64,000 bases of DNA from Streptomyces ortus (GCF_026341275.1 NZ_JAIFZO010000002.1:2333264-2397263); one strand, 5' to 3'; positions 18,601-28,200 are shown, counted from the first letter of the stretch. Translations and numbers: made by a program. The notes: generated by a model not told the origin, from the sequence alone.

Positions 18601-20736
18601 CCCTTCCCTGACCTCGAGGCCATGGCCCGTACCACTGTCCTCGATCACCGTGACGTCGAAGCGGACGAGACGGCTTGCGGGCGGTGTCCCCGTTGCCTCG
18701 CCGGTGACCTGGCCGAGTGCGAGACCCTGCGGGCGGTCGCGGACGGTCGGGCGCCGGGCGTCCCTCCAGGGCACGGGCAGGCATCGTCGGCCGGGGGAAT
18801 CGACGTCTCCCGGCCGTTCGTGCTGGCACAGGAGGGGGGCCTGAACGGGGATGGCTGGTACGAGGTCGTCGGCTACCACGTCACTCCCGACGGCGAACCG
18901 CTGCTCTTCCTGCGTCCCGACTGGCGCCGTCCCGAGGACACCGACGGTCCCGGGGCCCACCCCGATCTGCAGGCCGGTGACCACATCGAGGTGGTGGTCG
19001 GTCCCATGGTCAGCGATCACGACGGGGAGTTGCGGGTCCTGACGCGTGCCGACGCCCGCGGGCGGTTCCTGCTGCGAGAGGCCGATCCGAATCCGCCGCG
19101 GCAGGACGAGCGGGCCCAGCTCGCTGTGTCTCTTCACCGCCGGGACACCAGGCAGCTGGCCGACCTCCTAGAGGGGGCCACCGTGACCGCGACAGTCCTG
19201 CCGCGCAGCCAGACGGGGCATTTCACCGTCACGCTCGTAGACCTGGCCCACCAGCACGTCAAGGCGGCCACCAACGGGGCTCGTGATGTGGCCGGGGTGG
19301 TCACCGGCGCTCCGAACGGCGCCGGGTACGTGGAGGTCCGTCTGCTGGCCCACGACAGCCGGACCGGGCTGCGCCACGTGATCAGCGCATCGGCCGGTGA
19401 GCCACCGCCCGAGCCCGAGTCACCCATCGTCGTACGCCTGTACCAGGAACGCTCTCGTCTGTCCTTGCAGGGACGGTCGTTGCGTCCCGTCGCGGACGTC
19501 GCCGAGCACCTGACGGACGCGTCCCTGATCGGCTTGCCGGACGGACCCCTACCGGAAGTCGGGGGCAGCGGCGTCTTCCTGAAGGCGGAGCGCGTCCTCA
19601 GCCGGGGCAGTGCCATCGAACTCGCCGAGCTAGACATGGACGCCACCTGGGTCCGCGACGTCTGGTTGTGGTGGGCCCGGAGCCGTCACCACACCCCGTC
19701 CCGTACGGAACCCGTGCTGCGTGCCGGCACCGACCGCGAGCCCGTCGACCTGCCTGCCACCGTCCGAGTGGAACTGCCTCCGGAACTGCGTCTGCCGGGG
19801 GCCGAGGTCACCTCCATGCATCCCGTGGGCACGCGGGTCAGCGCTGTCGTGACGGCCGCCAAGGCGGAGTTGGGCCGCGCCTGGCTGCGCCTGTTCGACG
19901 GCATCCCCGCCAGTGTCACCGAGCGTGACCTGGGGCTCGGACAGGGCACGATCGCCCAGGCCCTCGTCGTGGGAGCCGAGTTCACCGGGCTCGTGACGGG
20001 TGTCTTCGACCGGCAGGGATACGGCATGCTCACGCTCGGCCCGTTGAAGAACGCCGCAGAACCCCGCACGACCGATACGGGCCCTGGCAGGACCACCACC
20101 GGTCCCGCCGGGCAGGGAGCCGGCGGTGAGCCGAGGCCGGAGTCCGACCGGTACAGCGGCCCCGGACGGGGCGAACCGGCCAACGGCAGGAGGGAACCGG
20201 TCCTCACCCTGGCGGAGGCCTGCGCACGCTACCCGGTCGGATCATGGGTCGGCGCCGTGGTTCACCGCGTCAGCGCGGAGCTTCGCCGTGCGTGGCTTCG
20301 GCTGCCGGACGGGCTGACGGCGACCGTGGTCGCCGCCGACGTGGGCAGCCACGCAGTCCTGGTCCTGCCGCACGTCCTGACGCCGGAGCAGCAGGTGATC
20401 GGCACGGTGAAGGCGGTCACCCTGCACCGCGGCGCACCGCAGATCCAGCTGGATCTACGGAACGTGGACACTCCCTCCTTGGGGCAGCAGCTCGACAACG
20501 CGGGGGTGCGGGAGGGCGCCGTTTTCACCGGCCGAGTGCGCAACGCCCTCGACTCCGTGGGGGTGTTCGTCGAGGTGCTCCCCGGTTTCAACGGTCTGAT
20601 CCGGGCACGTGACCTGGCACCGGGACTGCCGCCCTCCTCCTATGCGCGGGGCACGGAGCTGACGGTCTGTGTCGACGCGATCCACGAGGACCGCAAGCGT
20701 CCCGGCTTCCCCGCCTTCGGTCTCAGTCTCGAGTAG
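15625..20736 (+). CDS. giant DEAH-box helicase with zinc clusters and OB/S1-like tail
   Basis: This 1703-aa protein is an SF2 DEAH/HrpA-type NTP-driven helicase. It opens with a putative zinc site, C19-x2-C22 and C59-x2-H62. Motor motifs are Walker A AGTGTGKST with K153, DEAH at 252-255, SAT at 284-286, motif V TNLAETSLT near 492, and motif VI QRWGRVGR at 539-546. A helical region follows the motor. A second zinc cluster, C1018-x2-C1021-x2-C1024-x7-C1032, comes next. The last 600 residues are a chain of beta-barrel-like units, several opening with VGTRVSAVV- or VGSWVGAVV-type strands. The final one (about 1626-1703, GAVFTGRVRN...VGVFVEVLPGFNGLI) is a recognisable S1 RNA-binding fold. Bacterial HrpA is about 1300 aa and lacks this layout. 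It is probably an RNA or RNA/DNA remodelling enzyme and is fourth in a coupled operon. Confidence 0.85.
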   Translation: MTTETPRGSSLPDMRRAVCKDCAREVALGDRPAGTEYFTYPEAWAGGQLERGGSRSDRCREHRAAHVGHISGLSVAYIDLRTTGEVADRSSPTGPLGALGPLPEAHTVADTAPVDLGAFGFGMDESHIRQMLDSLADPRRRVLVVKAGTGTGKSTYMPYRLLDPPEGCYRLIDNGPIIVTEPRVQATVGVATFVGELLSGADGAGPGYPVGYQVSGDRHHDAACRLVYVTDGTMINWLREGRLASIGTVIVDEAHERSTNIDFIMGYLRRELDRYPHLRVIITSATFDEDFYQQYFGGESAVGKVVVPAVKSIGYGWPLFPELDAPPDPALVEAWRRMAPELRLAEGPQATAEDELVASAWPRFAPALKESEVVDSADVGYVEDLHATTRALLPLRASTPLPEKQWQREMPSVLAEFMVRLTRGLDAADIFGDILSFLPTAKAIEEACDLIRAGLGDTVDVYALLSSLPVEDKRAALAARRKGDRRKIVVSTNLAETSLTVEGVRFVVDSGLIAQSEWDVESAQGSIRTKAHSQAGIKQRWGRVGRKAPGWVFPLYSKGQLLKLTEDTAPGSTRENLERLVMTAKMGGLDSVVDFPWPAAFVPEPPLALDKAAEASRKTFVDELRRADQALRTNGSLDTGGHPTTFGKELNRLQVLGSTGAALAVMHADRLACLPEVVSLLALLTTPARLIGTTGLLLTDFSWPDEWRHEAAERHRALASVCEDDAELVLQIVAGWERADPATPPWEVSSARAEWARRWWVSDDRLLTAAAIRRDIIGGLSPAMKEEVKRFVEPSLLRRARGAITRAFADLEHVLDGSASGSDATTASTDYNAVHGDHTTPCAVHAGHLTGRPERVIPLARHRGRDGIRLAHLVTAEPWARGGASDSTGPADAVRLLVLSALHARPEPRREVIAALLEAWPAGTRALLRLERDAAGRPVAGHVEARHAPAPLPRAAQELAELDAQDELAHSGAATLVDAAPETDHNWPTNAEPFPDLEAMARTTVLDHRDVEADETACGRCPRCLAGDLAECETLRAVADGRAPGVPPGHGQASSAGGIDVSRPFVLAQEGGLNGDGWYEVVGYHVTPDGEPLLFLRPDWRRPEDTDGPGAHPDLQAGDHIEVVVGPMVSDHDGELRVLTRADARGRFLLREADPNPPRQDERAQLAVSLHRRDTRQLADLLEGATVTATVLPRSQTGHFTVTLVDLAHQHVKAATNGARDVAGVVTGAPNGAGYVEVRLLAHDSRTGLRHVISASAGEPPPEPESPIVVRLYQERSRLSLQGRSLRPVADVAEHLTDASLIGLPDGPLPEVGGSGVFLKAERVLSRGSAIELAELDMDATWVRDVWLWWARSRHHTPSRTEPVLRAGTDREPVDLPATVRVELPPELRLPGAEVTSMHPVGTRVSAVVTAAKAELGRAWLRLFDGIPASVTERDLGLGQGTIAQALVVGAEFTGLVTGVFDRQGYGMLTLGPLKNAAEPRTTDTGPGRTTTGPAGQGAGGEPRPESDRYSGPGRGEPANGRREPVLTLAEACARYPVGSWVGAVVHRVSAELRRAWLRLPDGLTATVVAADVGSHAVLVLPHVLTPEQQVIGTVKAVTLHRGAPQIQLDLRNVDTPSLGQQLDNAGVREGAVFTGRVRNALDSVGVFVEVLPGFNGLIRARDLAPGLPPSSYARGTELTVCVDAIHEDRKRPGFPAFGLSLE

Positions 20737-20786
20737 TGAGCCGAGGAAGCCGGGGGTGTCGGGGGTGTCGGGGAAAGCAGACCGGG

Positions 20787-23700
20787 TCAGCCCGTCGTGG
20801 TGCGGTCGCGCTGGACCTCCGCCAGGAAGAGCCGGCAGAAGGCGCGGGCGGTCTCGTCGCGCCCGTGGGCGGCGAGATGGTCCAGGACGCTCCAGTAGTG
20901 CTCGTCCTGAGCACCGCGCAACGAGAGGGTGAACGACGAGACGTCGTCGCTCCAGCGCCGGATACGGCCGATGCCCTTCACCGCGTGGAAGACGGTGAGG
21001 GCTTCGAGGCTGTCGGCGAGAACCTCCGCCGCACGGGGCACCGGCAGCCCAAACTCGTCCAGGGCGGCCAGGTAGGTGTCGTGCAACTCTTCCCGTAACG
21101 CCCAGCCTTCCTCGTCGAAGGGCAACAGGGGAAGGTCGTCGATGACCGTGACGGCTTCCTGCAGCAGCGGGAGGGTCTTATCGGATTCCACGTCGATGAG
21201 AACCAGGCCGTCGTGGGGGGTGAGGATCCAGTTTCCGGGGTGGGGGTCCTTCTTGGCCACCACGGGCCTGCCAAGCGCCCCGAGCGGCTGTACCAGGTCC
21301 AGGAGCGCCTTCCTCAGGCCGAGGGACGCGTCGAGTTTGTCGCAGGCCTTGGTCACCTGGGCGGCCCAGTCCCTGGCATGTTGTGCGGTCGCGGTGCGGG
21401 GGGTGTCCGCGTCGTCAAAGACCCGCCAGGCTTGGAAGGCGGCGAGGTAACGCAGAGCCTCGGCGAAGTGGGGGAGCGGATCTTCTCCCCGGCCCGTGAG
21501 CCGGTCGGTCACGGTCGCTCCCAGGAGCCGTCCCTGCATGCGCCGCATGACATAGACGGCGTCCTGTTCATGGGGTGCTTCGAGCGGGACCAGTCCGAGG
21601 GGCTCGGGCAGTTGCCAGTGCACGGGAGCGTTCCGGTCGGTGAGCCACTGGCGCAGGCGTTGCGTCCATTCCCATTCCCGGGCTGCCTCTCCGGCGGCTA
21701 GTCGCTTGAGGACGATGGTCTGCTCGATTAGCCGGTGACCGTCGTTGAGGACAAAGACGCCCTGTTCCCCGGACCTCCGCTGTCCGCCGAGGACGGACGC
21801 GGCGAACTCGCGGTTGCGTGCGGCCAGTCCGGCCGCATGCGCGAGGAGCTCCGACCGGTCGCCCGAGAGGAGCGGCGCGGACAGGAAGGCGGGCGGCAGA
21901 CCCAGCAGGCGGGACGGGTCGAGAGTCCCGTGGTGAGCCGCGAGGTCGGCGAGCTGCAGCACGGGCCAGGGCCAGGCGGGGTCGCAGACCGCCGCCTGGA
22001 GCGCGTATCCGGCACTGCGGGTGAGCTGGGTGTCGTCCGCGGTGATGCGGTGCAGCCGCTCGGCAGCGGCGGCGGCGAGACTGCGGTTCTCGCGGGCCCG
22101 GTTGCCGTCGGTGTAGGTCTCTTCTTTGAGCGCGAGGGCGCGCTCAAAGTCCTCGGCGTCGCGGTTCCTCGTGCCCCGCCGGTAGTAGGCGTCCCCCAGA
22201 TGGCCGAGGATCGCGGTCCGATCCCGTTCCGGCCGGAGATCCACCGCCTCCACGTCGAGCGACTCGAGCGCCAGCGACTCCTCCAGGTTTTTGATCGCCA
22301 GTTCGAGCATGCGTTCGCTGGGGTTGAGGGAGTAGGAACGTAGGGCGGCCTCGCCCAGTCGGCTGTGGACGATGGCCGGGTCGTAGTTGGGACGGACCAC
22401 GGACGAGGGATTGCGGGCCTTGGCCAGTGACTTCTCCAGCCAGTCGACCGCCTCGCGCAGCAATCCGCTCGCGTCCTCGCTGTCGGTGTCGTCGCCGACA
22501 GCCAGTGCTTTGGCCAGGTCCAGAGCGCAGGCACCGGCATCGGCGTAGGCATCGGTGCCGGCGGGGGAGTCCAATGCGTCGAAGGTGATCCGGTACAGGG
22601 TCAGGGCCCGGTCGAGCGTGGCGGGTGCGACCTCTTCCTCGGTCCGGGCGAGCATCCGGGCGATGAGGGCTGCGTGACCCGCCACGTGGCGGTGCCCGGG
22701 CGGCGACAGATGCGGGTGGATGACGTCGGTTTCGATGCGTTCGAGCGCGTCCTCAAGCAGCAGACGGCTCCGGTCGATGCCATCCCCGGCGACCACGCTC
22801 CGGCACGCGCGGGCCAGGGCTGCACTCGGAATGGGGGCGTCGGACGGGAGCCGGATGATCTCCCGGGCGAGTCGGCGCACAGCGTCGGTGTCCCTGTCCT
22901 CCACGGCACGGTCCACCGACTCGTCGAGTTCCTGGACGCGCACCTGCGCGGCGAGGCGAGCCGATTCCGGCGAGGTGCCCAGCAAGGCGCGCGCCAGGTC
23001 CAGGTCGGCGGCCGAACCAGCCCGGTCGCGGCGTCGCTGCCGGACCCGGGAACGGTCCAGCAGGGCCGCGGCGATCACTCGCTCACTCATGTGCTCGGCG
23101 GCTTCGGGAGCGAGCAGATCGCTGAGCGCGTCCTCAAGCCGTGCGCTGGCGCGCCGGCCGACGACGTCGACGTCGAAACGGTAGAGCTGGTGCCGTACCT
23201 GTCCGCGCCGGGCCAGGAGGTATCCGGGGTGGGCGCCCAGGGCGTTCGGCGGTCCGGCCGTCTCCTGGGCGTCGGTGTACGCCTCTTCCGCGTCGCGCAG
23301 CAGCCGGAGCCCTTCGTCGAACTGCCCGCTGCGCAGCCGGACGAGGCCGAGCCCGGCCAGGACGTCCGCCCTCGTCGCCCGGAGCCGTCGCGAGGCCGGC
23401 GGACGACGGAGCCCCCGCAGGATGCTGTACGCCCTCTCGAGGTGCGCAGGAGTGCGCTCGGCTCGGAACAGACGGAGATGGATCTCGGCCCGGTAGGCGA
23501 AGTGTTCCTCGCTCTTGTCGCCTTGTTCGGCGAAGGCCGAGTGGTCTTCGGCGCGCCGCAGCAGATCGACGGCCTCGGGGTCGGCCTCGTCCCGCTCCCG
23601 GGCGAGCAGAACGCGCGCGATGGCGAGCTGGCCGTTCCAGGCGCAGCGCCGTGCAATCGGCATGCGTTGTCCGTTGCGGTCGACCCATTCGAGGGTGCGA

Positions 23701-24143
23701 ACGGCCTCCCGCAGCAGGAACCGGCCGGGCTCTCGCTGTCCGTCCATGAAGAGTTTCTGCCCGAGGTGGAAGTACCTGCTGCCGAGCTGAACGGTGACCT
23801 CGCGCCGGGTGGCCATCAGGTGCATCCCTGCGGCCCTCAGCGCGTCGTCCAGACCCGGGCCGGGCCGGGAGAAGTGCTCCCGGAACATGTGCAGCAGAGG
23901 AATCCACACCACCTCGCGTGGTTCCTTGTTCCGGTGCTGTTCGGTGGCCTTCCAGGCTCGCACCAGGTCGTCGGGCGCCGGGTCCGCGATGACGGCGTCG
24001 AGCCTCGCGGGGCGCACGCACTTGCGCATGGCCCGTGACAGATCTCCCGGCAAGGGGACGCCATGTGTGTGCAGGTCGCTGGTGATGATGTCGAGCGGAG
24101 ATGGCTGGGGTGCCTGGCCTGTCGGCCGGTCGCTGTCCGTCAC
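20787..24143 (-). CDS. TPR-repeat protein with C-terminal aminoglycoside-phosphotransferase-like kinase domain
   Basis: This is an 1118-aa soluble protein. About residues 110-720 are successive helical pairs with TPR-like spacing, such as LGDAYYRRGTRNRDAEDFER. From about 790 onward it carries a phosphotransferase fold. A catalytic-loop motif DPHPGN (D966, N971) is followed by LIDVES with D984, corresponding to the HxDxxxxN and metal-binding Asp of APH/HipA-like kinases. The usual first His is replaced (KKDPHPGN), so activity is uncertain. The start is GTG 24143; no strong ribosome-binding site is visible. It converges on the helicase operon with 50 bp between stops, and lies 63 bp after a small membrane protein gene. 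It may bind or phosphorylate a partner in this cluster. Confidence 0.8.
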   Translation of the reverse strand: MTDSDRPTGQAPQPSPLDIITSDLHTHGVPLPGDLSRAMRKCVRPARLDAVIADPAPDDLVRAWKATEQHRNKEPREVVWIPLLHMFREHFSRPGPGLDDALRAAGMHLMATRREVTVQLGSRYFHLGQKLFMDGQREPGRFLLREAVRTLEWVDRNGQRMPIARRCAWNGQLAIARVLLARERDEADPEAVDLLRRAEDHSAFAEQGDKSEEHFAYRAEIHLRLFRAERTPAHLERAYSILRGLRRPPASRRLRATRADVLAGLGLVRLRSGQFDEGLRLLRDAEEAYTDAQETAGPPNALGAHPGYLLARRGQVRHQLYRFDVDVVGRRASARLEDALSDLLAPEAAEHMSERVIAAALLDRSRVRQRRRDRAGSAADLDLARALLGTSPESARLAAQVRVQELDESVDRAVEDRDTDAVRRLAREIIRLPSDAPIPSAALARACRSVVAGDGIDRSRLLLEDALERIETDVIHPHLSPPGHRHVAGHAALIARMLARTEEEVAPATLDRALTLYRITFDALDSPAGTDAYADAGACALDLAKALAVGDDTDSEDASGLLREAVDWLEKSLAKARNPSSVVRPNYDPAIVHSRLGEAALRSYSLNPSERMLELAIKNLEESLALESLDVEAVDLRPERDRTAILGHLGDAYYRRGTRNRDAEDFERALALKEETYTDGNRARENRSLAAAAAERLHRITADDTQLTRSAGYALQAAVCDPAWPWPVLQLADLAAHHGTLDPSRLLGLPPAFLSAPLLSGDRSELLAHAAGLAARNREFAASVLGGQRRSGEQGVFVLNDGHRLIEQTIVLKRLAAGEAAREWEWTQRLRQWLTDRNAPVHWQLPEPLGLVPLEAPHEQDAVYVMRRMQGRLLGATVTDRLTGRGEDPLPHFAEALRYLAAFQAWRVFDDADTPRTATAQHARDWAAQVTKACDKLDASLGLRKALLDLVQPLGALGRPVVAKKDPHPGNWILTPHDGLVLIDVESDKTLPLLQEAVTVIDDLPLLPFDEEGWALREELHDTYLAALDEFGLPVPRAAEVLADSLEALTVFHAVKGIGRIRRWSDDVSSFTLSLRGAQDEHYWSVLDHLAAHGRDETARAFCRLFLAEVQRDRTTTG

Positions 24144-24206
24144 CCGGCCATCGTGGCAGGCGAGTTGGGACCGGGCAATCGATCTGGACGACAGGGCGGG
24201 AAGGTG

Positions 24207-24653
24207 CTATCGGGACACTTCGGTACGGGCGCGGTCGACGAACCGGCGCACTTCCTCGCGCGTCAGGTCGGAGCGCTCCTTCATGGTGTCCAGGCTCTCT
24301 GCCTCCTTGATCGAGGAGACGGTCTCCCGTGCGGTCGCCGCCGACTGCCGTATGTCCTCGTCCCCAGCGAGCAGGACTACACGGTAGTAGGCGGTCCACA
24401 TGGTGCTGCGCGCCGAGTAGACCGAGGTGGAGTCGTGGACGGCGCCACCGCGTTCGACGAACCAGCGGTCCATGAGTTCCCTGCGGAACTCCATGACCGC
24501 CTCTGCAAAGGCGACGTAGGCCGAGAGACGCTCCTCGTGCAGACGGGCCAGGGAGGTATTACGCCGCTGCATGAAATGCGTGACGAACGCACCGACCGCG
24601 GTGCCCAGCAGGGCCCCGCCGATCCCAGTCAGAGCGGAAACCATGTCAGCCAT
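24207..24653 (-). CDS. small membrane-anchored protein upstream of the TPR-kinase gene
   Basis: This 148-aa product, read from ATG 24653, begins with a single hydrophobic helix (LTGIGGALLGTAVGAFVTHF). A long charged cytosolic helix region follows with MQRRNTSLARLHEERL and ends in basic/acidic heptad-like segments. An in-frame TTG at 24686 and an ATG at 24644 are alternative starts; the leader has no clear Shine-Dalgarno. It is transcribed with the 1118-aa gene (63-bp gap). It may tether that protein at the membrane; this is inference from adjacency and topology. Confidence 0.65.
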   Translation of the reverse strand: MADMVSALTGIGGALLGTAVGAFVTHFMQRRNTSLARLHEERLSAYVAFAEAVMEFRRELMDRWFVERGGAVHDSTSVYSARSTMWTAYYRVVLLAGDEDIRQSAATARETVSSIKEAESLDTMKERSDLTREEVRRFVDRARTEVSR

Positions 24654-24715
24654 GGGGAGTACCTGTTCAACTAGCGCGGTCTTCAATCGCGGCGCCCGGC
24701 TTTCTGCCGATCTGA

Positions 24716-24853
24716 AACTGGCAGCTGATCGCCGACCTCGATGCCCGCTATCACGATCTCGGCACAGACTGGGACGAGCGCCGCACCCGTGAACTCGTCC
24801 GCCAGCGCGAACGCCTGGGCAACACCGTCACCCTGACTTGCAGCCAGGCCTGA
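24716..24853 (+). mobile_element. C-terminal tail of a decayed transposase
   Basis: An open stretch of 45 codons reads WQLIADLDARYHDLGTDWDE followed by RRTRELVRQRERLGNTVTLT and a stop. This DLG-D-W-x-R ... I/VRQ-x-x-x-LG-x-x-VTL pattern is what I remember from the last 40 residues of several actinobacterial IS transposases. The IS family was not determined. No start, catalytic core or terminal inverted repeat is present. Confidence 0.4.
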
Positions 24854-25230
24854 CCGAATGCCTCTCCGCCAGCTTCGCCATCAACACCCCGAGCACGGAG
24901 CAAGCATCAGCACGCCCTCGAGCCCCGTGATTTTCCGGACAGAAGCCCTGTTCGGTCACGTCACTTCACCGATTTCCGCCCGCACGCAACGATCGGTTTG
25001 TTTACGGGTTCTTGCCGATCGAGTGGTTTGTCTGGTCGAACAGGGTTCCTGATCGGGTGATCGCGACGTTGCTCGCTCCTCCATCTGTTGGCGTGGGGCT
25101 GTCCGATACTCATGGGTGCGACGGCGCCGATCTTGAACCTGAAGGGGATGCTCTGCCGGTCGAGCCGTCAGCGGCACCCTCGGACTGAGCGTCGCTGCAC
25201 GCCCCGCGCACATGGGGGGAATCTTGATCG
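24854..25230. other. non-coding gap after the transposase remnant
   Basis: These 377 bp hold no gene I can support. The stretch 24985-25060 is AT-richer than the surroundings. It contains two imperfect copies of GGGTTC-TG--GATCG (near 25007 and 25044). It probably contains further decayed mobile-element sequence and the 3' end of the helicase transcript. Confidence 0.4.
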
Positions 25231-28200
25231 CTATGAATTGGGACGCCGTTGCGCTGTCTTCTTGGCGACTCGCCGTGCTGGCCCTGACTGGTCGCCCGCT
25301 CGGCCTGGTGGCATGGCCGGCGCTACTCCCAGAACCTCGGACGCAAAGGTCAACCAGGCCTGCGCGTCGGCGCCGTTGAGGTCGTCCGTCCAAATGAGCG
25401 AACCGTTCTGTCCGCCGCCTTGGTTGTGCGGAAGGATGCCGTTGTCTGCGTACCAGGCCTTCTTGAGCTCCCACTTCCGGGCGTAGTCGGGTAGGTCGAG
25501 CATGCCTGCGTGCTCCCAGTAGACCGTGCGGCCATCGCTGGCTGAGATCGTGAAATCGGGCAGGACGACGCGTCCGTCGGCACCGGTGAGAGGCCCCTCG
25601 TATTGCCAGTGACCTGGGGCAAGTTGGTCGAGAAGGCCCGCGATGATGACCTCGTTCTTCGACGCCATCGGGATGCCGCTTGCCGACACATGCATGAGCT
25701 TCCGGTCGAAGCGGCGGGCCATGCCCTGGACCTCGAGAGCTACTGGGTGTGGCGCGTCGAACAGGTCGGTCAGTCGGCGGGCCGTTTCCGAGTGCCAAGG
25801 CTGTGCGAGATCGCGTAGATCGGAGAGCGTGCCCTCGTGGAGGATGACGACCTTGTCCCTCTGCCTGGTCAGGGCGGTGTACATGAGTTCCCGGGAGACG
25901 TTCGCCCGGGAAGGTAGAATGAGGAAGGTCGTGCCGAACTCCGATCCCTGCGACTTGTGGACCGTGACGGCCCATGCGAGTTCCAGTAGCGCGTCATCGG
26001 AGTCCGTCGGCCAGTACGAGTACTGAAACCCGGTTTGGGAAGAGAACTCGACGCTGAGGCGCAGCTGGGACTTGGGCGTCTTCGCCGCTGGCGTGACGAA
26101 TCCGATCGCGACGCCGATCTCACCGTTCGCAACGTAGTTCATCGCGTTCTGCTTGGGCCACGCGTTCAGACGCTTGTTAGTGGTCTGCATGACCTTGTCG
26201 CCACGAACGATCAGCTCGGGTCCGATCGGCTTCGGGATGTTGCCGCGACGGGTGTCTCGTTGTGCCCACGTGGTGTCGTTTGACCGGTACGTGCGCTTGA
26301 TGTGGCGGTTGAGCTCGACTGTGCCGAATGCCCGAGAGCGGGTCGGGGAGAGAATTTGCCAGTCCTCGGCATGTTCGCCCGCGCCTACCTGCCAGTTGAG
26401 GTACGCGCCGTTGATGACGCCGCCATAGGTGAGCGCGAAGGCTCGCGCTGGGTCCGGGTCGCCATCGAGAACCAAGTTCTGCTTGAGCTCGTCGGTCAGC
26501 GCCTCGACGGCAGTTCTGTCGCCCCAGGGCACGTATCGCACGGTGGGCAAGTCGGGGTTGGCGGCCAGCTCTGCCCAGATGGCTTCGTCGCCTGCGCCCC
26601 GTGTGTTGTCGCCGAACCAGGCTGCCAGCTCAAGGTCGTGTCGGTTGCCGTGGCTCCCATCGGCGAGTTGGCGCCGAGGCACCTGGAGTTCGACGTAGCC
26701 CGGTGCCACCCGCACCCAGCCACTGAAACTGTCGGGTCGCAGCTTGTTGACGAGGTCGACGAAGGGGCGGCCTGCGCCGATCGGTGGGAGTTGGCGTGGG
26801 TCGCCGACGAGGATGAGTCGTTTGACTCCGGTGAAGGAGTCGAGGGTGGCTGCGAGCATCTCCTCGGTGAGCATCGATGCTTCGTCAATGACGACCAAGG
26901 CGTAGTTGTGTCGTGGTTGCTGGTCTCCCCACACGAGGTACCGCCCGGTCTCTCCGTCGTACCTGTGAGTGGCGCTCAGGTGCGACGCCAGAGTCTTGGC
27001 GGGCAGCTTCACCTTGGTCTCCAGCTGGACCTTCGCCTTGCCGGTGGGAGCGAGAAGCAGCACATTGCCTGCGGGGACACCGGGATACTCGACCAAGGCG
27101 CGCAGCAGCGTTGTCTTGCCGGTTCCCGCCGGCCCGATGAGCACCGAGAGCGGGGCGTCATGAAGGGCCGAGAGGCCGGCGGCCTTCTCGGTGCGAGCGC
27201 GTTCCTCCAGTTCGTCGAGCTCTCCAGTGACGTTCTGGTTCCGGTCGAGCGCCCTGTCCAACACTGTTCTGGCGTCCGTGACACGCCCGAGGCTGTCCCG
27301 GTTCTCTTGTGTCCTGATCCAGTCCCGGATGACGGAAGAGGTCTCGTCGAATCGTGTGAGCTTGTACGCGGGCGTGCCGTCCGCGAGCGACACGCTTGTC
27401 AGGGGTGACCACTCACTCCACTCGTTGACGCTGTCATGGTCCAGATCGAGACCCGCCAGGATGGTCTTGGTCAGCGCGGGCGGTTGAGCGAGCGGAACGT
27501 CGATTGCCAGAGCGATGGTCTCGCCTTCCGGCACGACTGTGTCGCCCTGCCGGCCTTGTCGCTCGAGCACGTCGGTCAGCAATGCTTCGATCCGACGTCG
27601 ATCGAGGTGGTCCTTCAGTTTGACGGCGTCAGGAACCGGAGGCTTCCAGGTGACGTGGGTCGGGGGGAAGAGGGCGCGGTCAATGGTCGTGAACGGCACG
27701 TGTTCCGCGCTGCCGTAGGTGCACGTGGAAGCGAAGTACGGATTTTGCAGCAGGTCCTCGGCCGTCATCTCGACCTCCGTGCCGCCTTCGAGCAGCATCT
27801 GCACCTGTGCCGGGGAGATGTCGAAGCCGGAGAGCAGGCGCAGCACAGCCTGACGCTCTGGCGTCACCTTCTTCCAGATCCTGGCCTGGAGGGCGCCGAT
27901 GTGCGCTCTTATCCCACTCGGCGCGCAGGACGGGTCGGTAAAGAAAGCCTGGAGGAGGTCCCACGGGTCGGTGTCGTCACCCGCCTCTGCCATCACCGCT
28001 CGCGCTGCCACGTACGGCTGCTGGACACCGATCGCCTTGAGGAAACCCGGCAGGCCGGGGACAGGGCCGCGTAGCTGCCAGAGTCGCTCGATCTGGTCCT
28101 GTAGCCATTCGTAGCCGGTGTCAGGCAGATCCACACCCAGTTCGCGCATGCCATCGGCGGCCGACTGCAGCGAGGTGAGCGCCTCGATGGCGGCATCGTC

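Noticed and set aside
20737..20786. Terminator between the convergent helicase and TPR-kinase genes
   Set aside because: There is only a GGGGGTGTC tandem duplication (20754-20771), with no clear stem-loop.
24854..25230. Attachment site or integrase remnant
   Set aside because: No tRNA 3' end, direct repeat pair or recombinase motif could be identified.
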